Of a DNA stretch of 64,000 nucleotides, positions 55,501-64,000 are shown in pieces; within the stretch, counting starts at the first letter, position 1, and each line of letters begins with the position of its first letter. A program made the position numbers and the translations under genes. Source of the stretch: an uncultured Lachnospiraceae bacterium (GTDB lineage: Bacteria > Bacillota > Clostridia > Lachnospirales > Lachnospiraceae); contig CAMUYQ010000001.1 of the NCBI GenBank assembly GCA_947165025.1, forward strand, positions 186,001 to 250,000. The letters are read 5' to 3'. The notes beneath the pieces were generated by a model. That model was not told the origin of the DNA and did not search any database. It saw only the letters and a program-made list of their open reading frames with translations.

Positions 55501-58500
55501 GGGATTCTGATTGTTAGCAATCGTCATCTGAGTATTATCAAGACGCAATGATCCAGTAGCAGGCTCTATTACCTGAACTTCACAGAAATTGGACTGTTTG
55601 TCACCGTCTTCAGATACGCAGGATATATTAGCAGTACCTGTGGTATTACCTGCAGTTACAACACCGTTTACAACAGTGGCTACATCTGTGTCACTTGAAT
55701 TCCATTCTTTAATCTTCTTATTTGCAGGCTGAGTTCTTCCGGCATTAAATGTCAGCTGAAGAGTCTGCTTCTTGCCCTTGCGAAGAATAATACTGCCAGG
55801 AAGTTTTACGGATTCAACACGCTGAACTACGTTGACCGTCAAAGTAGCAGTCTTGTTGCTGCCTTCGGTAGTCCTTGCCGTAACTTTGACTACGGCCTTG
55901 GACTGTCCGGCAGGAAGCTTTCCGGTTGTAGATATCGTTCCCGTTCCATCTCCGTTATCTTCTACAGCAAGAATTTCAGGATTTGATGACGTAAACTGAA
56001 CAGGCATATCTGCCATACTGGGCGTAATTGTAACCGCAAACGCCTGATTTTCAATGATTGCTGATTCTGTCGTCTCATCATATCCGGTTCCGAGTGTTAT
56101 TGTACTCTCGGTCGGCGACGCAAATTCAACCTTCGTAATCGGTTCACGAACCGTAAGAGTACACTCATTGGATACAACTCTACCATCTTTCGATTTTGCA
56201 GTGATATGTGCAGTACCTTCCGCTATTGCTGTTATGACACCGGTTCTGCTGACAATTGCAACGCCTTCAGCGTCGCTCTCCCATATAAGTGTCTTATCTA
56301 CAGGTTGTGTAAGACCCTCGTTGATAATGGGAGTAACTGTATATCGTTTGTTTTTAAGTATGTTTAGCGAATTCGATATCTTGATCGTTTCAATACGCTC
56401 ATTAATCGTAACCGTACATACGCAGGTCTTCTTTGAATTATCTTCAGACGTAACTGTAGCTGTAACTCTTACAACCTGTGTTGACTTGCCGCCAAGATTA
56501 CCTGTTCCGGCAAGATGAACTACGGTATCATCCTCTGAATCCTTGTTAACAACAAGGAAATTGGGGTTTGAAGATACATAAGTTATATCTTTAATATCTG
56601 CGTTTTCAGGTTTCGTTATGAGTGTCAGGAGACTTTCTTCATTGAGGTTCACGTCCTCTGCTGTTTCCATCGTAAGTGTAGCATGGTTGAACGAAACCGA
56701 TGTTGCAGGCTGGATAATATTAACCGTACACTCGTTGGATACAAGCTCGTTTACCTTAGACTTGGCAACAACAGTTGTTGTACCATGCCCAACAGCCTTT
56801 ACTACACCGGTAGCGCTTACTGTTGCAACAGAAGGATCAAAGCTTTCGTATATCAGACCCTTATCAACGGGCTGATGAGCTTTTTCGTGTGTTTCTGTGT
56901 TTACTTCAAAATCATTAAATACCGGCTTAAGAGCTACACTCTTTCCAACAGCAAGATTTAATTCATTATCGATACTAAGTGTTTCCGGTACCTGGTTGAT
57001 CGTTACGGCACAAACTGCGCTCTTCTTTGAGCCATCAGTTGCTGTTGCAGTAACCTTGATACCAACCGATGATTTGTTCTTAGGGAACGTATCACTTGTC
57101 TTTGCAGTGATGGTAAGTGAACCATCCTCATTATTCTCAAAATCTACATAATTCTGGTCTACAGAAGAGATCGACCATGTAATACCACGATCCGTTGCTG
57201 TCAGCGGAAGTGCTGTTGCAGTAAGCGTAGCTGACTGACAAAGATCATCCGTAGAACCTGTACCGAGAACAAGCGACTTATCCAATGATATTGAAGATAC
57301 AGGCTGTGTAACCGTAAAGTCTACAACGTTGGACTCAACGCCACCGTCGTTTGCAACAGCCATAATAGTTGTTTTACCGCCTGACTTAGGTGTAACAATA
57401 CCTCTAGCATCAACAGTTGCTACTGTCGGATCCGAGCTTACCCATGTAAGTGTCTTGTCAGCAGGCTGATGCTCAAGTCCCTCATTAAACACTGCGGTAA
57501 GTGTCTTTGCCTTACCCATCGGTGTTGTCAGATCAGAAACAAGAGACGTTCCGACCTTCTCACCGATCTCAAGTGTCTCTACATGCTGTTTAACTGTAAG
57601 CGTAGCTGCTGCACTCTTCTTAGAACCATCTTCTGCAGTTGCTGTGACTTTAATAGCCACCTGTGAAGCATTCGCGGGAAGTTCTCCGGTAGGTGTGAAG
57701 TAAACACTGTCCTCATCCGGATTTCTTGTCATTGTAACCCACTGTGTAGCTTCGCCAGGAATACTGTATGTAATTTTGCGGTTTGTAGCAGTTTCGGGAT
57801 TTGCTACTGCCTTAACAACAAGCTGATCTCTGAATTCATTCGTTGAGCCTGTACCTGTAGTATAAGCCTTCTCGGTAAATGCAACAGAAGCAACCGGCTG
57901 CGTAACATTAATGGTACATTCATTTGAAATAATACCACCATCAACTGATCTTGCTATGATCTTAGCGGTTCCACCTGCCTTACCTGTTACAACACCCTTT
58001 GCGTTAACTACAGCAACAGTAGGATCAACGCTTTCCCAAGTAACATTCTTGTTGGCGGGCTGATAAGGTCTTACTGAAGGATTACTTAACTCATGCGTTG
58101 ACGGGTCCTCAATTTTGTTAAATGCAAGGCCCTTTGAGAGGTCAACACTCTTCCCAACAGCGATATCCTCTGCCGAGTAAGGAATATGTACTGACTCAAC
58201 ATGCTGTTTTATAGTAACCTTAACAACCGCTGATTTATTCTTTGTTGGATCTTCTTGGTCAGTTGATCTGAACGTAACAGGGATGAATGAAGTAGTTGCA
58301 AGTGCAGGCGGGAATTCTCCTACTGCCTTAAACGTGAAAGTTCCATCCTCATTGTTCGTTACAACGAGACAATCAGCAAAATCATCTTCTGTAAGGTCAT
58401 TACCGGATTTATCCTTAGCCGGGAATTCAACAGAAAGGTTTCTATTTGACGCTGTAAGAGGTAACGCCGTTACTTTAATAGTTACTGAATCATTGAATTC

Positions 58501-61500
58501 ATCAGTAGTTCCACATCCGAGATCAAATGCAGCCTTCTCAACCGAAATTGAAGCTACGGGTTGAGTAACATTTATAGTAATAGCATTTGATTCCAGACCG
58601 TTATCTGCTGCCTTTGCTATTACAGTTGTCTTACCGCCTGCCTTAGGTGTTACAACACCGTTTGCATTAACAGTTGCAACCGTAGGATCTGAAACAGACC
58701 ATGTGATAGCTTTATTGTTAGGCTGATTAGAACATGCACTGTTTAATACAGCAGTAAGTGCCTTCGATGATCCCATTGGAACAGTGAATTCATCGATAAT
58801 ATTTCCCTGGCCGTCAACTGCTAAGTATGTATCTTTCTTTTCGCCTATCTCAAGTGATTCAACTGCCTGAACAAGTGTAACTGTACAGTTAACAAATTTC
58901 TTACTATCGTCATTTGCTTTAACAGTTACAGGAACAACAGTCTTTGTAGCTCCGGTAGGAAGGCTTCCTGTCGGAACAAGTGTAACTGTTCCATCATGAT
59001 TTTCTTCTACTGTAAGGTAATTCGTATCACCTGATGTATATGTAACAGTTCTGTCAGTTGCTGTTTCCTTAAGAACAGTTGCATCAAGAGTAGCGGTCTC
59101 GCGGAACGAAGCAGAACCGGTTCTTAATGTTACAGCATTGGGCTTAAGTGTGATCGAAGAAACAAGCTCCTTTACTGTAACAACGCATTCATTGGATTCA
59201 ATTCCACCGTCTTTAGCTCTGGCTATGATAGTAGCTGTTCCGCCTGCCTTACCGGTAACAACACCGGATGCGCTGACTGTTGCAACAGAGGGATTGGAGC
59301 TTTCCCATGTGAGAGCTTTGTTTGCAGCAGTCTGAGAAAGTCCCCTGTTAAACTCAGGTGTAAGAGCTATTGTCTTTCCGACTGCAACCTCTGCAGATTC
59401 CAAAATATGAACAGACTCAACATGCTGCTTGATCGTAACCTTAACCTGTGCAGACTTGTTTGATTCATCTGTTGACTTGAAGGTAACAGGAATATATGAC
59501 AACTTAAGACTTGATGGCGGGAATGAACCACCGGCCTTAAATGTAAATGTGCCATCGCCGTTATCATAAACAGTAAGAACATCATCGCCGACGCCTGAAG
59601 GTAATTCAACAGCAAGATCTCTCGTTGTAGCTGTAAGCGGCAGTGCCGTTACTTTGATAGTAACAGAATCATTAAATTCATCCGTAGAACCGCATCCAAG
59701 ATCGAATGCAGCCTTTTCAACTGTAATTGATGAAACCGGCTGTGTAACTTCTATGGTGCATCTATTGGATTCAAGACCGCCATCTCTTGAAGTTGCGTAT
59801 ACAGTTGTAAATCCACCAGCCTTGGGTGTAACTACACCTGCAGCATTGATCGTTGCAACTGTGGGATTTGTTATGGTCCATGTAAGTGTCTTATCAGCGG
59901 GCTGATAATACAGTCCGTCATTAAAAACGGGTGTAATTGTTGTGTTCTTACCAACTGCGGCAGTAACCTGATCAGGGATTTCAAGCGTTTCAACACGCTG
60001 CTTAAGCGTTACGTTACAAACCGCGGTCTTTCCACTTCCGTCCTTGGCTGCGCAGACGACCTTAACCACAACACTGGTCTTTCCGTCCGGAAGAACACCC
60101 GTAGGTGTAAGTGTTGCGCTTCCATCCGGATGAGTGGTTACTGTAAGGTACTTGGGGCCATCCACTCCATCGGCGTAATAAACAACTTTATTGATCGTTG
60201 CATTAGCGGGAGATACAGTTGAGAACAGTCTTGCATCTTCACGGAATGCTTCAGTACCTGTTCCCAGGTTAATTGCAGTTTTATCAAGTTTTATAGCTGA
60301 AACAGGGGTAGCTGCTCCGATAACAACCTTAAGGTTGGCAGCTGACTTGATGCCTGTTACTTCGTAGTACTTGACTGTATGTTCTTTGCCATTAACTGTA
60401 TAAACATCAGTCTTTGCCGCAAGAACAGTATTGTTGTTGCTGACGCTCTTAATCTGAGTCAGACTCGAGTAATCGATATTATCCGGATCTTCCTGTCCAT
60501 CAGCAAGTTCTACAACAAATCTGAATGTACCGTTATACAGAACCTCTGTGTGAGTTGAGTTAACGGCGGCCCCTACCACACCGGGGGTACTTGATGTACT
60601 GGGTGTATACTGCTTGATAGTTACTCCGCTTGGAGTATTCGCATATACAGGAATACGTGCTGTTCTCAATTGTACTTCAAAGTGCGCACTTGATCCCGAA
60701 TCCCACAACTGCTCGATCATGGTCTTATCAAGCGTCCATGTAAAACCGGTATTGGAAGGATTATAAGATGTATCAACGACTTCACCGGCTTTGTTCTTAA
60801 TTACAAGCTTGACACCCTTTATTTCTGAATTAGACGGAACGGGGTTATCATTGATCTGCTTACCTGCAGGAGCTGTATACTTTGCAGTTACTGCAGTATT
60901 AGTTGCAGTACTTGAAGACCATCCCTTTCCGTTTGTATTCGTTGCTCCACCGGAAAGAGTGATCGTCTCTGTTGTTGAACGCGTACCATCTTCTTCCAGA
61001 ATCTCTGCTGTGATATTTACAGGAGGTCTGGGAGTGGTCTTAACAATAATGGACGCACCGGTAGCTATACGGAAATTATTGTCACCTGACTGATCTGTCT
61101 GATAAAGCTTATAAAGCATTGCATCTTCAGTCGGGTTCTGATCTGTACCGGAAATAGTCTGGGTAATTGTCTGATTATTGCCATCCTTTGCTGTCATGGT
61201 AACAGATTCAACATCATAACCGTTAACTCTGTTAACTTTCAGATAAACATCTTTCTTATAATTTGTGGTAATATTTCCGCCACCATTAAACTTTGTAGAA
61301 GTAACATTGTCATTGCTCCATTCAAGTGAAGCTGTGGCAGGAACGTTCTGATTGGAGGCATTTCTGACGTAAACAGGGATTGTATATGTTCCGCTAAGTG
61401 CTGTTTCGACTAAAACTGTTTTAGCTGAATCAGCAGTAATTACCCAGTTGTTCCCGCTCTTAGTTACGCCACCACCGGTAAGCGTTCCTACAGTACCCCT

Positions 61501-62853
61501 TGCCATAATGGGAACAATCGTAACCTGAGCATCCTTTTTCACTGATAATGTTATGGAATGATCAGAATTAACAGTGTATTTTTTAATCTTCTTTCGTTCT
61601 TCTTTTTTCTGTCTTGATGCCCAGCTTGACGGAATTATCTGTTCAATCGAGCAAAGCCGCGATACATCCTGATCATCATTTGTAGGTACAAACATAACAT
61701 CTACAAATTCAGGTAATATGGGGGTAATAACAACGTTACCCTCGATTTCCGTATCGCCCGCTTCATTAACCTGAAGAATATAATGATCAACGCTACCATA
61801 TTTGTTCAATACCGGTTTAATGTATGCATCATTTCCACCAATAGTAGCTTTTGCACCGGCAACATCAAATTCACCGCCGCCTGCTATTTCCTCGTCATAA
61901 GAAAAATAGAATCTTATCTGTTTTGTGCCTTTTTTTACAACATATCTGCTTGTACTTGTATCAGGATCATAAAACTCTATTGTTCCACTATAACCTTCTT
62001 GCCAACTACCAATATCTTCGTTGTAGTTTTCGGGGTAAACTGAATATCCAAGTAATTCCGATTCTGAATAGCTGCCAAAATTGACAGAGTAGTCTTTCCC
62101 TACTACTACATTGATCGTTACATTACCGTTAAGATAATCACCAATCCCCTGTTCCCTAGTTCCTCTGTGAACAACATATGATGTTCCACCCCACTCACGT
62201 GCATATATAGCAAGATCTTCCGTTTCACCATTTATATCAATTGTTGCAGAAACATTCTCAACATGATATCCATCATCAGGAACAATCTTTACCACAAGAG
62301 AAGTGCCTGCAGGCGAATCTTCTGTATTATATAATTTGGAAACATAATAATTGTCGCCATCTTTTGTAATACCATTATTGTTATACGGATCATCCTCATC
62401 CGGAAGAACAGTATAATGGTCAGTTCCCATATTATTCGAACAATTTACAGTATACTGACTTGGAATGCTATTACCATTTGCCAGGTTCGAATACTCAGCA
62501 TTCATAGAACCAAGTTCAACGACTTGCTTCTCTGCCAGCGGATCTTCTGCTTCGTCTTTATTATCTTCCGAAGTTTCTCCTTCTTCTCCCTCTTCAGCCT
62601 CACCTTCGAGTTCACCTTCATCGCCGTTGGCTTCAGACTCATCGTCTTCAACACTTAACGAAGGAGTGTGAGCATTTTCCCCGATGCTCTCATCGGCAGC
62701 CTGCTCTTCCACTATCGCATCTTCTTCGTTTTCTGATGCGAGTGTGGGCTCAGTGGGAGCTGCGAAAGCATACTCAGGGAAGCTTGTAGCTATGACTGCA
62801 GCTGCAAGAATGCCCGTTAAAAGCCGCTTAACGCTCGAATGTAGATTGTTCAT
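52516..62853 (-). CDS. Giant secreted protein with 13 A-B Ig-like repeat pairs
   Basis: A 3445-residue secreted protein with no recognised catalytic domain. Residues 1-31 are a signal peptide (ILAAAVIATSFPEYAFA), then a Glu/Asp-rich segment. About 750 residues of less repetitive beta-rich sequence follow, including a Big2-like SLEWSNDNV stretch. From DNA position about 60312 to the stop the protein is 13 alternating pairs of two Big2/Ig-like modules: A (ends ...TVTLKQ or INLVQ-type, with YLTV, NxDGT and PTGxLP landmarks) and B (QPANK or QPADK-type, VVTGKAGG and ESNECTV landmarks). Each pair is about 600 bases. Most modules carry a Cys near the module end. No LPXTG was seen. The ATG at 62853 follows AAGGAGG; a longer upstream frame lacks support. 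Confidence 0.88.
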   Translation of the reverse strand: MNNLHSSVKRLLTGILAAAVIATSFPEYAFAAPTEPTLASENEEDAIVEEQAADESIGENAHTPSLSVEDDESEANGDEGELEGEAEEGEEGETSEDNKDEAEDPLAEKQVVELGSMNAEYSNLANGNSIPSQYTVNCSNNMGTDHYTVLPDEDDPYNNNGITKDGDNYYVSKLYNTEDSPAGTSLVVKIVPDDGYHVENVSATIDINGETEDLAIYAREWGGTSYVVHRGTREQGIGDYLNGNVTINVVVGKDYSVNFGSYSESELLGYSVYPENYNEDIGSWQEGYSGTIEFYDPDTSTSRYVVKKGTKQIRFYFSYDEEIAGGGEFDVAGAKATIGGNDAYIKPVLNKYGSVDHYILQVNEAGDTEIEGNVVITPILPEFVDVMFVPTNDDQDVSRLCSIEQIIPSSWASRQKKEERKKIKKYTVNSDHSITLSVKKDAQVTIVPIMARGTVGTLTGGGVTKSGNNWVITADSAKTVLVETALSGTYTIPVYVRNASNQNVPATASLEWSNDNVTSTKFNGGGNITTNYKKDVYLKVNRVNGYDVESVTMTAKDGNNQTITQTISGTDQNPTEDAMLYKLYQTDQSGDNNFRIATGASIIVKTTPRPPVNITAEILEEDGTRSTTETITLSGGATNTNGKGWSSSTATNTAVTAKYTAPAGKQINDNPVPSNSEIKGVKLVIKNKAGEVVDTSYNPSNTGFTWTLDKTMIEQLWDSGSSAHFEVQLRTARIPVYANTPSGVTIKQYTPSTSSTPGVVGAAVNSTHTEVLYNGTFRFVVELADGQEDPDNIDYSSLTQIKSVSNNNTVLAAKTDVYTVNGKEHTVKYYEVTGIKSAANLKVVIGAATPVSAIKLDKTAINLGTGTEAFREDARLFSTVSPANATINKVVYYADGVDGPKYLTVTTHPDGSATLTPTGVLPDGKTSVVVKVVCAAKDGSGKTAVCNVTLKQRVETLEIPDQVTAAVGKNTTITPVFNDGLYYQPADKTLTWTITNPTVATINAAGVVTPKAGGFTTVYATSRDGGLESNRCTIEVTQPVSSITVEKAAFDLGCGSTDEFNDSVTIKVTALPLTATTRDLAVELPSGVGDDVLTVYDNGDGTFTFKAGGSFPPSSLKLSYIPVTFKSTDESNKSAQVKVTIKQHVESVHILESAEVAVGKTIALTPEFNRGLSQTAANKALTWESSNPSVATVSASGVVTGKAGGTATIIARAKDGGIESNECVVTVKELVSSITLKPNAVTLRTGSASFRETATLDATVLKETATDRTVTYTSGDTNYLTVEENHDGTVTLVPTGSLPTGATKTVVPVTVKANDDSKKFVNCTVTLVQAVESLEIGEKKDTYLAVDGQGNIIDEFTVPMGSSKALTAVLNSACSNQPNNKAITWSVSDPTVATVNANGVVTPKAGGKTTVIAKAADNGLESNAITINVTQPVASISVEKAAFDLGCGTTDEFNDSVTIKVTALPLTASNRNLSVEFPAKDKSGNDLTEDDFADCLVVTNNEDGTFTFKAVGEFPPALATTSFIPVTFRSTDQEDPTKNKSAVVKVTIKQHVESVHIPYSAEDIAVGKSVDLSKGLAFNKIEDPSTHELSNPSVRPYQPANKNVTWESVDPTVAVVNAKGVVTGKAGGTAKIIARSVDGGIISNECTINVTQPVASVAFTEKAYTTGTGSTNEFRDQLVVKAVANPETATNRKITYSIPGEATQWVTMTRNPDEDSVYFTPTGELPANASQVAIKVTATAEDGSKKSAAATLTVKQHVETLEIGEKVGTSLVSDLTTPMGKAKTLTAVFNEGLEHQPADKTLTWVSSDPTVATVDARGIVTPKSGGKTTIMAVANDGGVESNVVDFTVTQPVSSISLDKSLVLGTGSTDDLCQSATLTATALPLTATDRGITWSISSVDQNYVDFENNEDGSLTITAKTSDTFPKNKSSVGIKVTATATDGSKKSAVCAVTINQVPETLSIDNELNLAVGKSVALKPVFNDFEVNTETHEKAHQPVDKGLIYESFDPSVATVSATGVVKAVGHGTTTVVAKSKVNELVSNECTVNIIQPATSVSFNHATLTMETAEDVNLNEESLLTLITKPENADIKDITYVSSNPNFLVVNKDSEDDTVVHLAGTGNLGGKSTQVVRVTATVTSEDNSKKTCVCTVTINERIETIKISNSLNILKNKRYTVTPIINEGLTQPVDKTLIWESDAEGVAIVSRTGVITAIAEGTAHITAKSKDGRVVSNECTLTVREPITKVEFASPTESTITLGTGYDETTESAIIENQAFAVTITPSMADMPVQFTSSNPEILAVEDNGDGTGTISTTGKLPAGQSKAVVKVTARTTEGSNKTATLTVNVVQRVESVKLPGSIILRKGKKQTLQLTFNAGRTQPANKKIKEWNSSDTDVATVVNGVVTAGNTTGTANISCVSEDGDKQSNFCEVQVIEPATGSLRLDNTQMTIANNQNPGPELTALFENYPTITYVDFTSSNENYLKIERIKDSNEEIIGDKVRLVPTGELPAKASRVTVQVTARTTDGSNLRKVCNVTIVKKVESIQIADVTLGIGKRHVISPVFNDGGVQPDNKKLAYSNYDTDLITISSNGIITANTTTADTTSVTATALDGSNLTAEFNVTVVKPVGNMTITRTTGSADGNMIRTGSTPSFCDEAEILAEADGGDTGTTINDTSVWPADRRKFEYTSSAPEYLEVIPDENGDGAKVKTTGNLPAGRSNVLVKVTAKALDGSNKTAVMTFNVYQITENVELPHEIIIPVGKKKALYPLYNTNREDKRQPLNKGAQDNGWSAVDSADSSNPCATVTKNGVVEGLKVGATTKVTVNTVDGVSSNECLVRVVQPATGIHFEGLNSNLPNGQKINTMSVGTTEQGANVAVVFDGAPTYKDVEFVSSNEQYLTVENHHDGTARFLPTGNLPKGATRTTVQVTAKTIDGSNLRAVCNVTVIQYVNKIEISSPATTVDPDSGRQVISVIAGRRVTAVPKFNNGGLQPDNKSLTWIADGSGRISVTNSGVITAAPNAVGKATITIRANDGSMYQTEVDVNVIKPVTSVMFVGNTPGQALTGPVVLATGSDPSDPLSKMRANLTVDVAPSDASHRSVEFVSSAPKYLTVTNNNDGTCTIETTGELPAGQSKYTARITVKTTDGSNKSASVPVTIYQKVESIKLPGEIRLNMTNRKKQSIQPVFNEGGRQPANKKITGWSSSDPTVAEVVNGVVVAYKEGVTEIKATNMDVEGAVDQLCNTCTVRVIKPATGISLDKTNQYFLPDGYTVITATLEGSPNISYVDFTLSDDKYVELERLSDTEVKVKGKEHLPRNQSRVSVQLYARTTDGTNKTAVCTINLVQAIVRINEIADVTMKVGERLVINPVVNSGWVAPDASFNTLKWESSNTDCATVNRKNNDSGVAVSVGRTGVIDAKGLGTTEIHVYSQPWNDILQCNGVPAERTFRVKVVE

Positions 62854-62900
62854 TTGAAATACCTCCTTAGACACTTTTGTATAATGTCGCAATTGTACAC

Positions 62901-62930
62901 ATTGTACCCCTTCCCTATACTTTTTGTCAA
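62901..62930 (-). promoter_or_regulatory. Promoter of the giant repeat gene
   Basis: Consensus TTGACA (62925-62930), 18-base spacer, TACAAT (62901-62906) on the minus strand. A second TACAAT occurs at 62892-62897, giving a GTACAATGTGTACAAT direct repeat around the -10. Confidence 0.65.
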
Positions 62931-62977
62931 TTTTTTATTCAAATGTGATTTTTCACAACATCTTGTGTCACATGCAA

Positions 62978-63020
62978 TAAAAAAGGAGAGGCAAACACTA
63001 AATAGCGTTTACCTCTCTGT
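62978..63020 (-). terminator. Terminator after the O-antigen-ligase-like gene
   Basis: Long imperfect stem AGAGAGGTAAACGC/GTGTTTGCCTCTCC (about 62983-63019) followed by six U on the minus strand. Confidence 0.88.
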
Positions 63021-63033
63021 TTCCGGAAGATCA

Positions 63034-64000
63034 TTATTTCAGATCAAGTGAAGCGAGGCAGCCGAGGAGGCCGTAGAACATAGGTGTTACGGAGACAGAG
63101 CTGTCGTTGACAAGAGCAGCTATAAGGAATGAAATGAGACCGGCGCACAAGGATAACGCCAGATATTTATTCTCGAGAGTTGACACATCTTTGGTCATAA
63201 TGCCAGTTGTAGCACTATGGTTATTCTTAATTATCATGACGATCATAGCCAGAAATGCTATAAGCCCTGTTACACCGAAGGATAAAGCAAGCTGGAGGTA
63301 CAAGTTGTGTGGTTTGTCGTAGATACAGTTGACTTCAAGGCCGTGGGAATACCTGGCTGCATAGTCGGTCTGGGGGAATACGAACATAAATGTATCGGCT
63401 CCGGCACCGACAAAAACATGATCCCCGATAAGCGGGAGTGTCGTATCCCACAGATATCCTCTTCCGCTGGCGAATGAATAGTTTTTGAAGATGTTAGCGT
63501 GTCTTATAACATCAAGCTGCTCATCGCGTCCGATCTCATTAACGTATCTGACGCCTGCATCAGTGAACTTAAAGCGCCATACAGCATCTTCGGTCTCAAA
63601 TATTCCGAACACTGCACCATCATAAGCAAGAGGGGTAAACGATATCACCTCATTAAAGCGATCATCGTCAAACCAGAACTTTCTCTGATTCTCAGGGAGC
63701 ATGAACACATCAAGATCCATTCCTTCGTCATCCTTAATGTAGAACTCACCGACGGAAGCATCGTAGGTTGCCGCGAGGATATTGTCATTGATCTTTATCT
63801 CTACGGTACTGCCATAAGTCTTGATATATTCGATATCAGGTCTGTCGCAGCTGTCAGCCTTGAACGGTGAATACTTTGCTCCAAACGCACCGACTGAGAC
63901 AAGGACAGCTCCTGCAAGCATCAGTACTACGAATACTGTCTGTACCATTTTCTTTCTGTAAATTACAAAGCGTTCAATAATAACGGCCGCTATTCCAAAT
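63034..64000 (-). CDS. O-antigen ligase-like membrane protein, C-terminal part
   Basis: The frame is open to the window edge; about 322 residues of its C-terminal part are visible, so the start is not seen. Two hydrophobic stretches flank a large extracytoplasmic region (about 200 residues, with little similarity I can place), followed by the ligase-type motif region GYLWDTTLPLIGDHVFVGAGADTF, then NLYLQLALSFGVTGLIAFLAMI and two further helices near the end. The GxGADTF and HNxYLQ pattern is typical of O-antigen ligase/Wzy-like glycan polymerases (family knowledge). In a Gram-positive it would act on a cell-surface polysaccharide or teichoic-acid-type polymer. A strong terminator follows. Confidence 0.75.
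   Translation of the reverse strand, partial: FGIAAVIIERFVIYRKKMVQTVFVVLMLAGAVLVSVGAFGAKYSPFKADSCDRPDIEYIKTYGSTVEIKINDNILAATYDASVGEFYIKDDEGMDLDVFMLPENQRKFWFDDDRFNEVISFTPLAYDGAVFGIFETEDAVWRFKFTDAGVRYVNEIGRDEQLDVIRHANIFKNYSFASGRGYLWDTTLPLIGDHVFVGAGADTFMFVFPQTDYAARYSHGLEVNCIYDKPHNLYLQLALSFGVTGLIAFLAMIVMIIKNNHSATTGIMTKDVSTLENKYLALSLCAGLISFLIAALVNDSSVSVTPMFYGLLGCLASLDLK

Noticed and set aside
43602-62853. CRISPR-like regular repeats
   Set aside because: The repeats are in-frame protein modules of about 300 bases that diverge at DNA level, with no short identical repeats and spacers.
43602-62853. LPXTG sorting signals at the ends of the giant proteins
   Set aside because: Both proteins end within an Ig-like module (INLD and KVVE), with no sorting motif, hydrophobic segment or basic tail.

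Overview
The window reads as chromosomal core genome of an anaerobic, low-to-moderate-GC Gram-positive of class Clostridia, most likely family Lachnospiraceae. The clues are the zinc-ribbon L28, a GerW/YtfI pair, a Gx-transporter/NusG-II pair, a SEDS/PBP/U32/ZapA cluster, a histidine operon with an extra HisF-like domain ahead of HisI, a clostridial-type 6S RNA, and giant secreted Big2-type proteins. The genus cannot be fixed from the sequence alone. Nearly all genes lie on the minus strand; only rpmB, an HD-GYP-like gene and a GGDEF gene lie on the plus strand. No rRNA, tRNA, insertion sequence, prophage or CRISPR array was seen.

Layout, in window coordinates. 1-4232: histidine operon (hisZ-hisG fusion, hisD, hisB, and the start of a HisF-like/HisI protein) with its own promoter inside the end of recU. 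4295-9843: pepD, rsmF-like, HAD phosphatase, small membrane protein, RluA-type synthase and recU, tightly overlapped. 9912-15829: second-type topoisomerase pair (parE/parC-like), rsmD, coaD and a coiled-coil protein. 15978-20075: asp23-family gene, fakA and recG. 20200-20526: rpmB on the plus strand. 20536-23831: gerW, DUF2953, a small unknown, a divergent HD-GYP-like gene and a Nudix hydrolase. 23883-31839: NusG-II, Gx transporter, ruvA, ruvB, zapA, U32, SEDS protein and PBP. 31943-37403: GGDEF cyclase, an imperfect inverted-repeat element, an EF-G paralogue, gpmI and a PilZ protein. 37491-43558: queA, pheT, pheS, 6S RNA and tyrS. 43602-62853: two giant secreted repeat proteins flanking pckA. 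63034-64000: end of an O-antigen-ligase-like membrane protein.

The most unusual part is 43602-62853. A 2274-residue papain-like protease and a 3445-residue protein share an architecture: signal peptide, glutamate-rich segment, then a long array of an alternating two-module (A-B) Ig-like repeat of about 200 residues per pair. I count 13 pairs in the larger protein and 6 pairs plus a final A in the smaller. Most modules have a cysteine at the same place near the module end. No LPXTG sorting signal is visible.

Three proteins keep a family fold while lacking key residues: the HisF-like domain (catalytic Asp replaced by Tyr), the HD-GYP-like protein (His of the HD pair replaced by Tyr) and the EF-G paralogue (DTPGY and TDMD in place of DTPGH and NKMD). 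With the active GGDEF and the PilZ protein, the HD-GYP-like gene suggests cyclic-di-GMP signalling in this organism. Several promoters are packed directly against, or inside, the terminator of the preceding gene.
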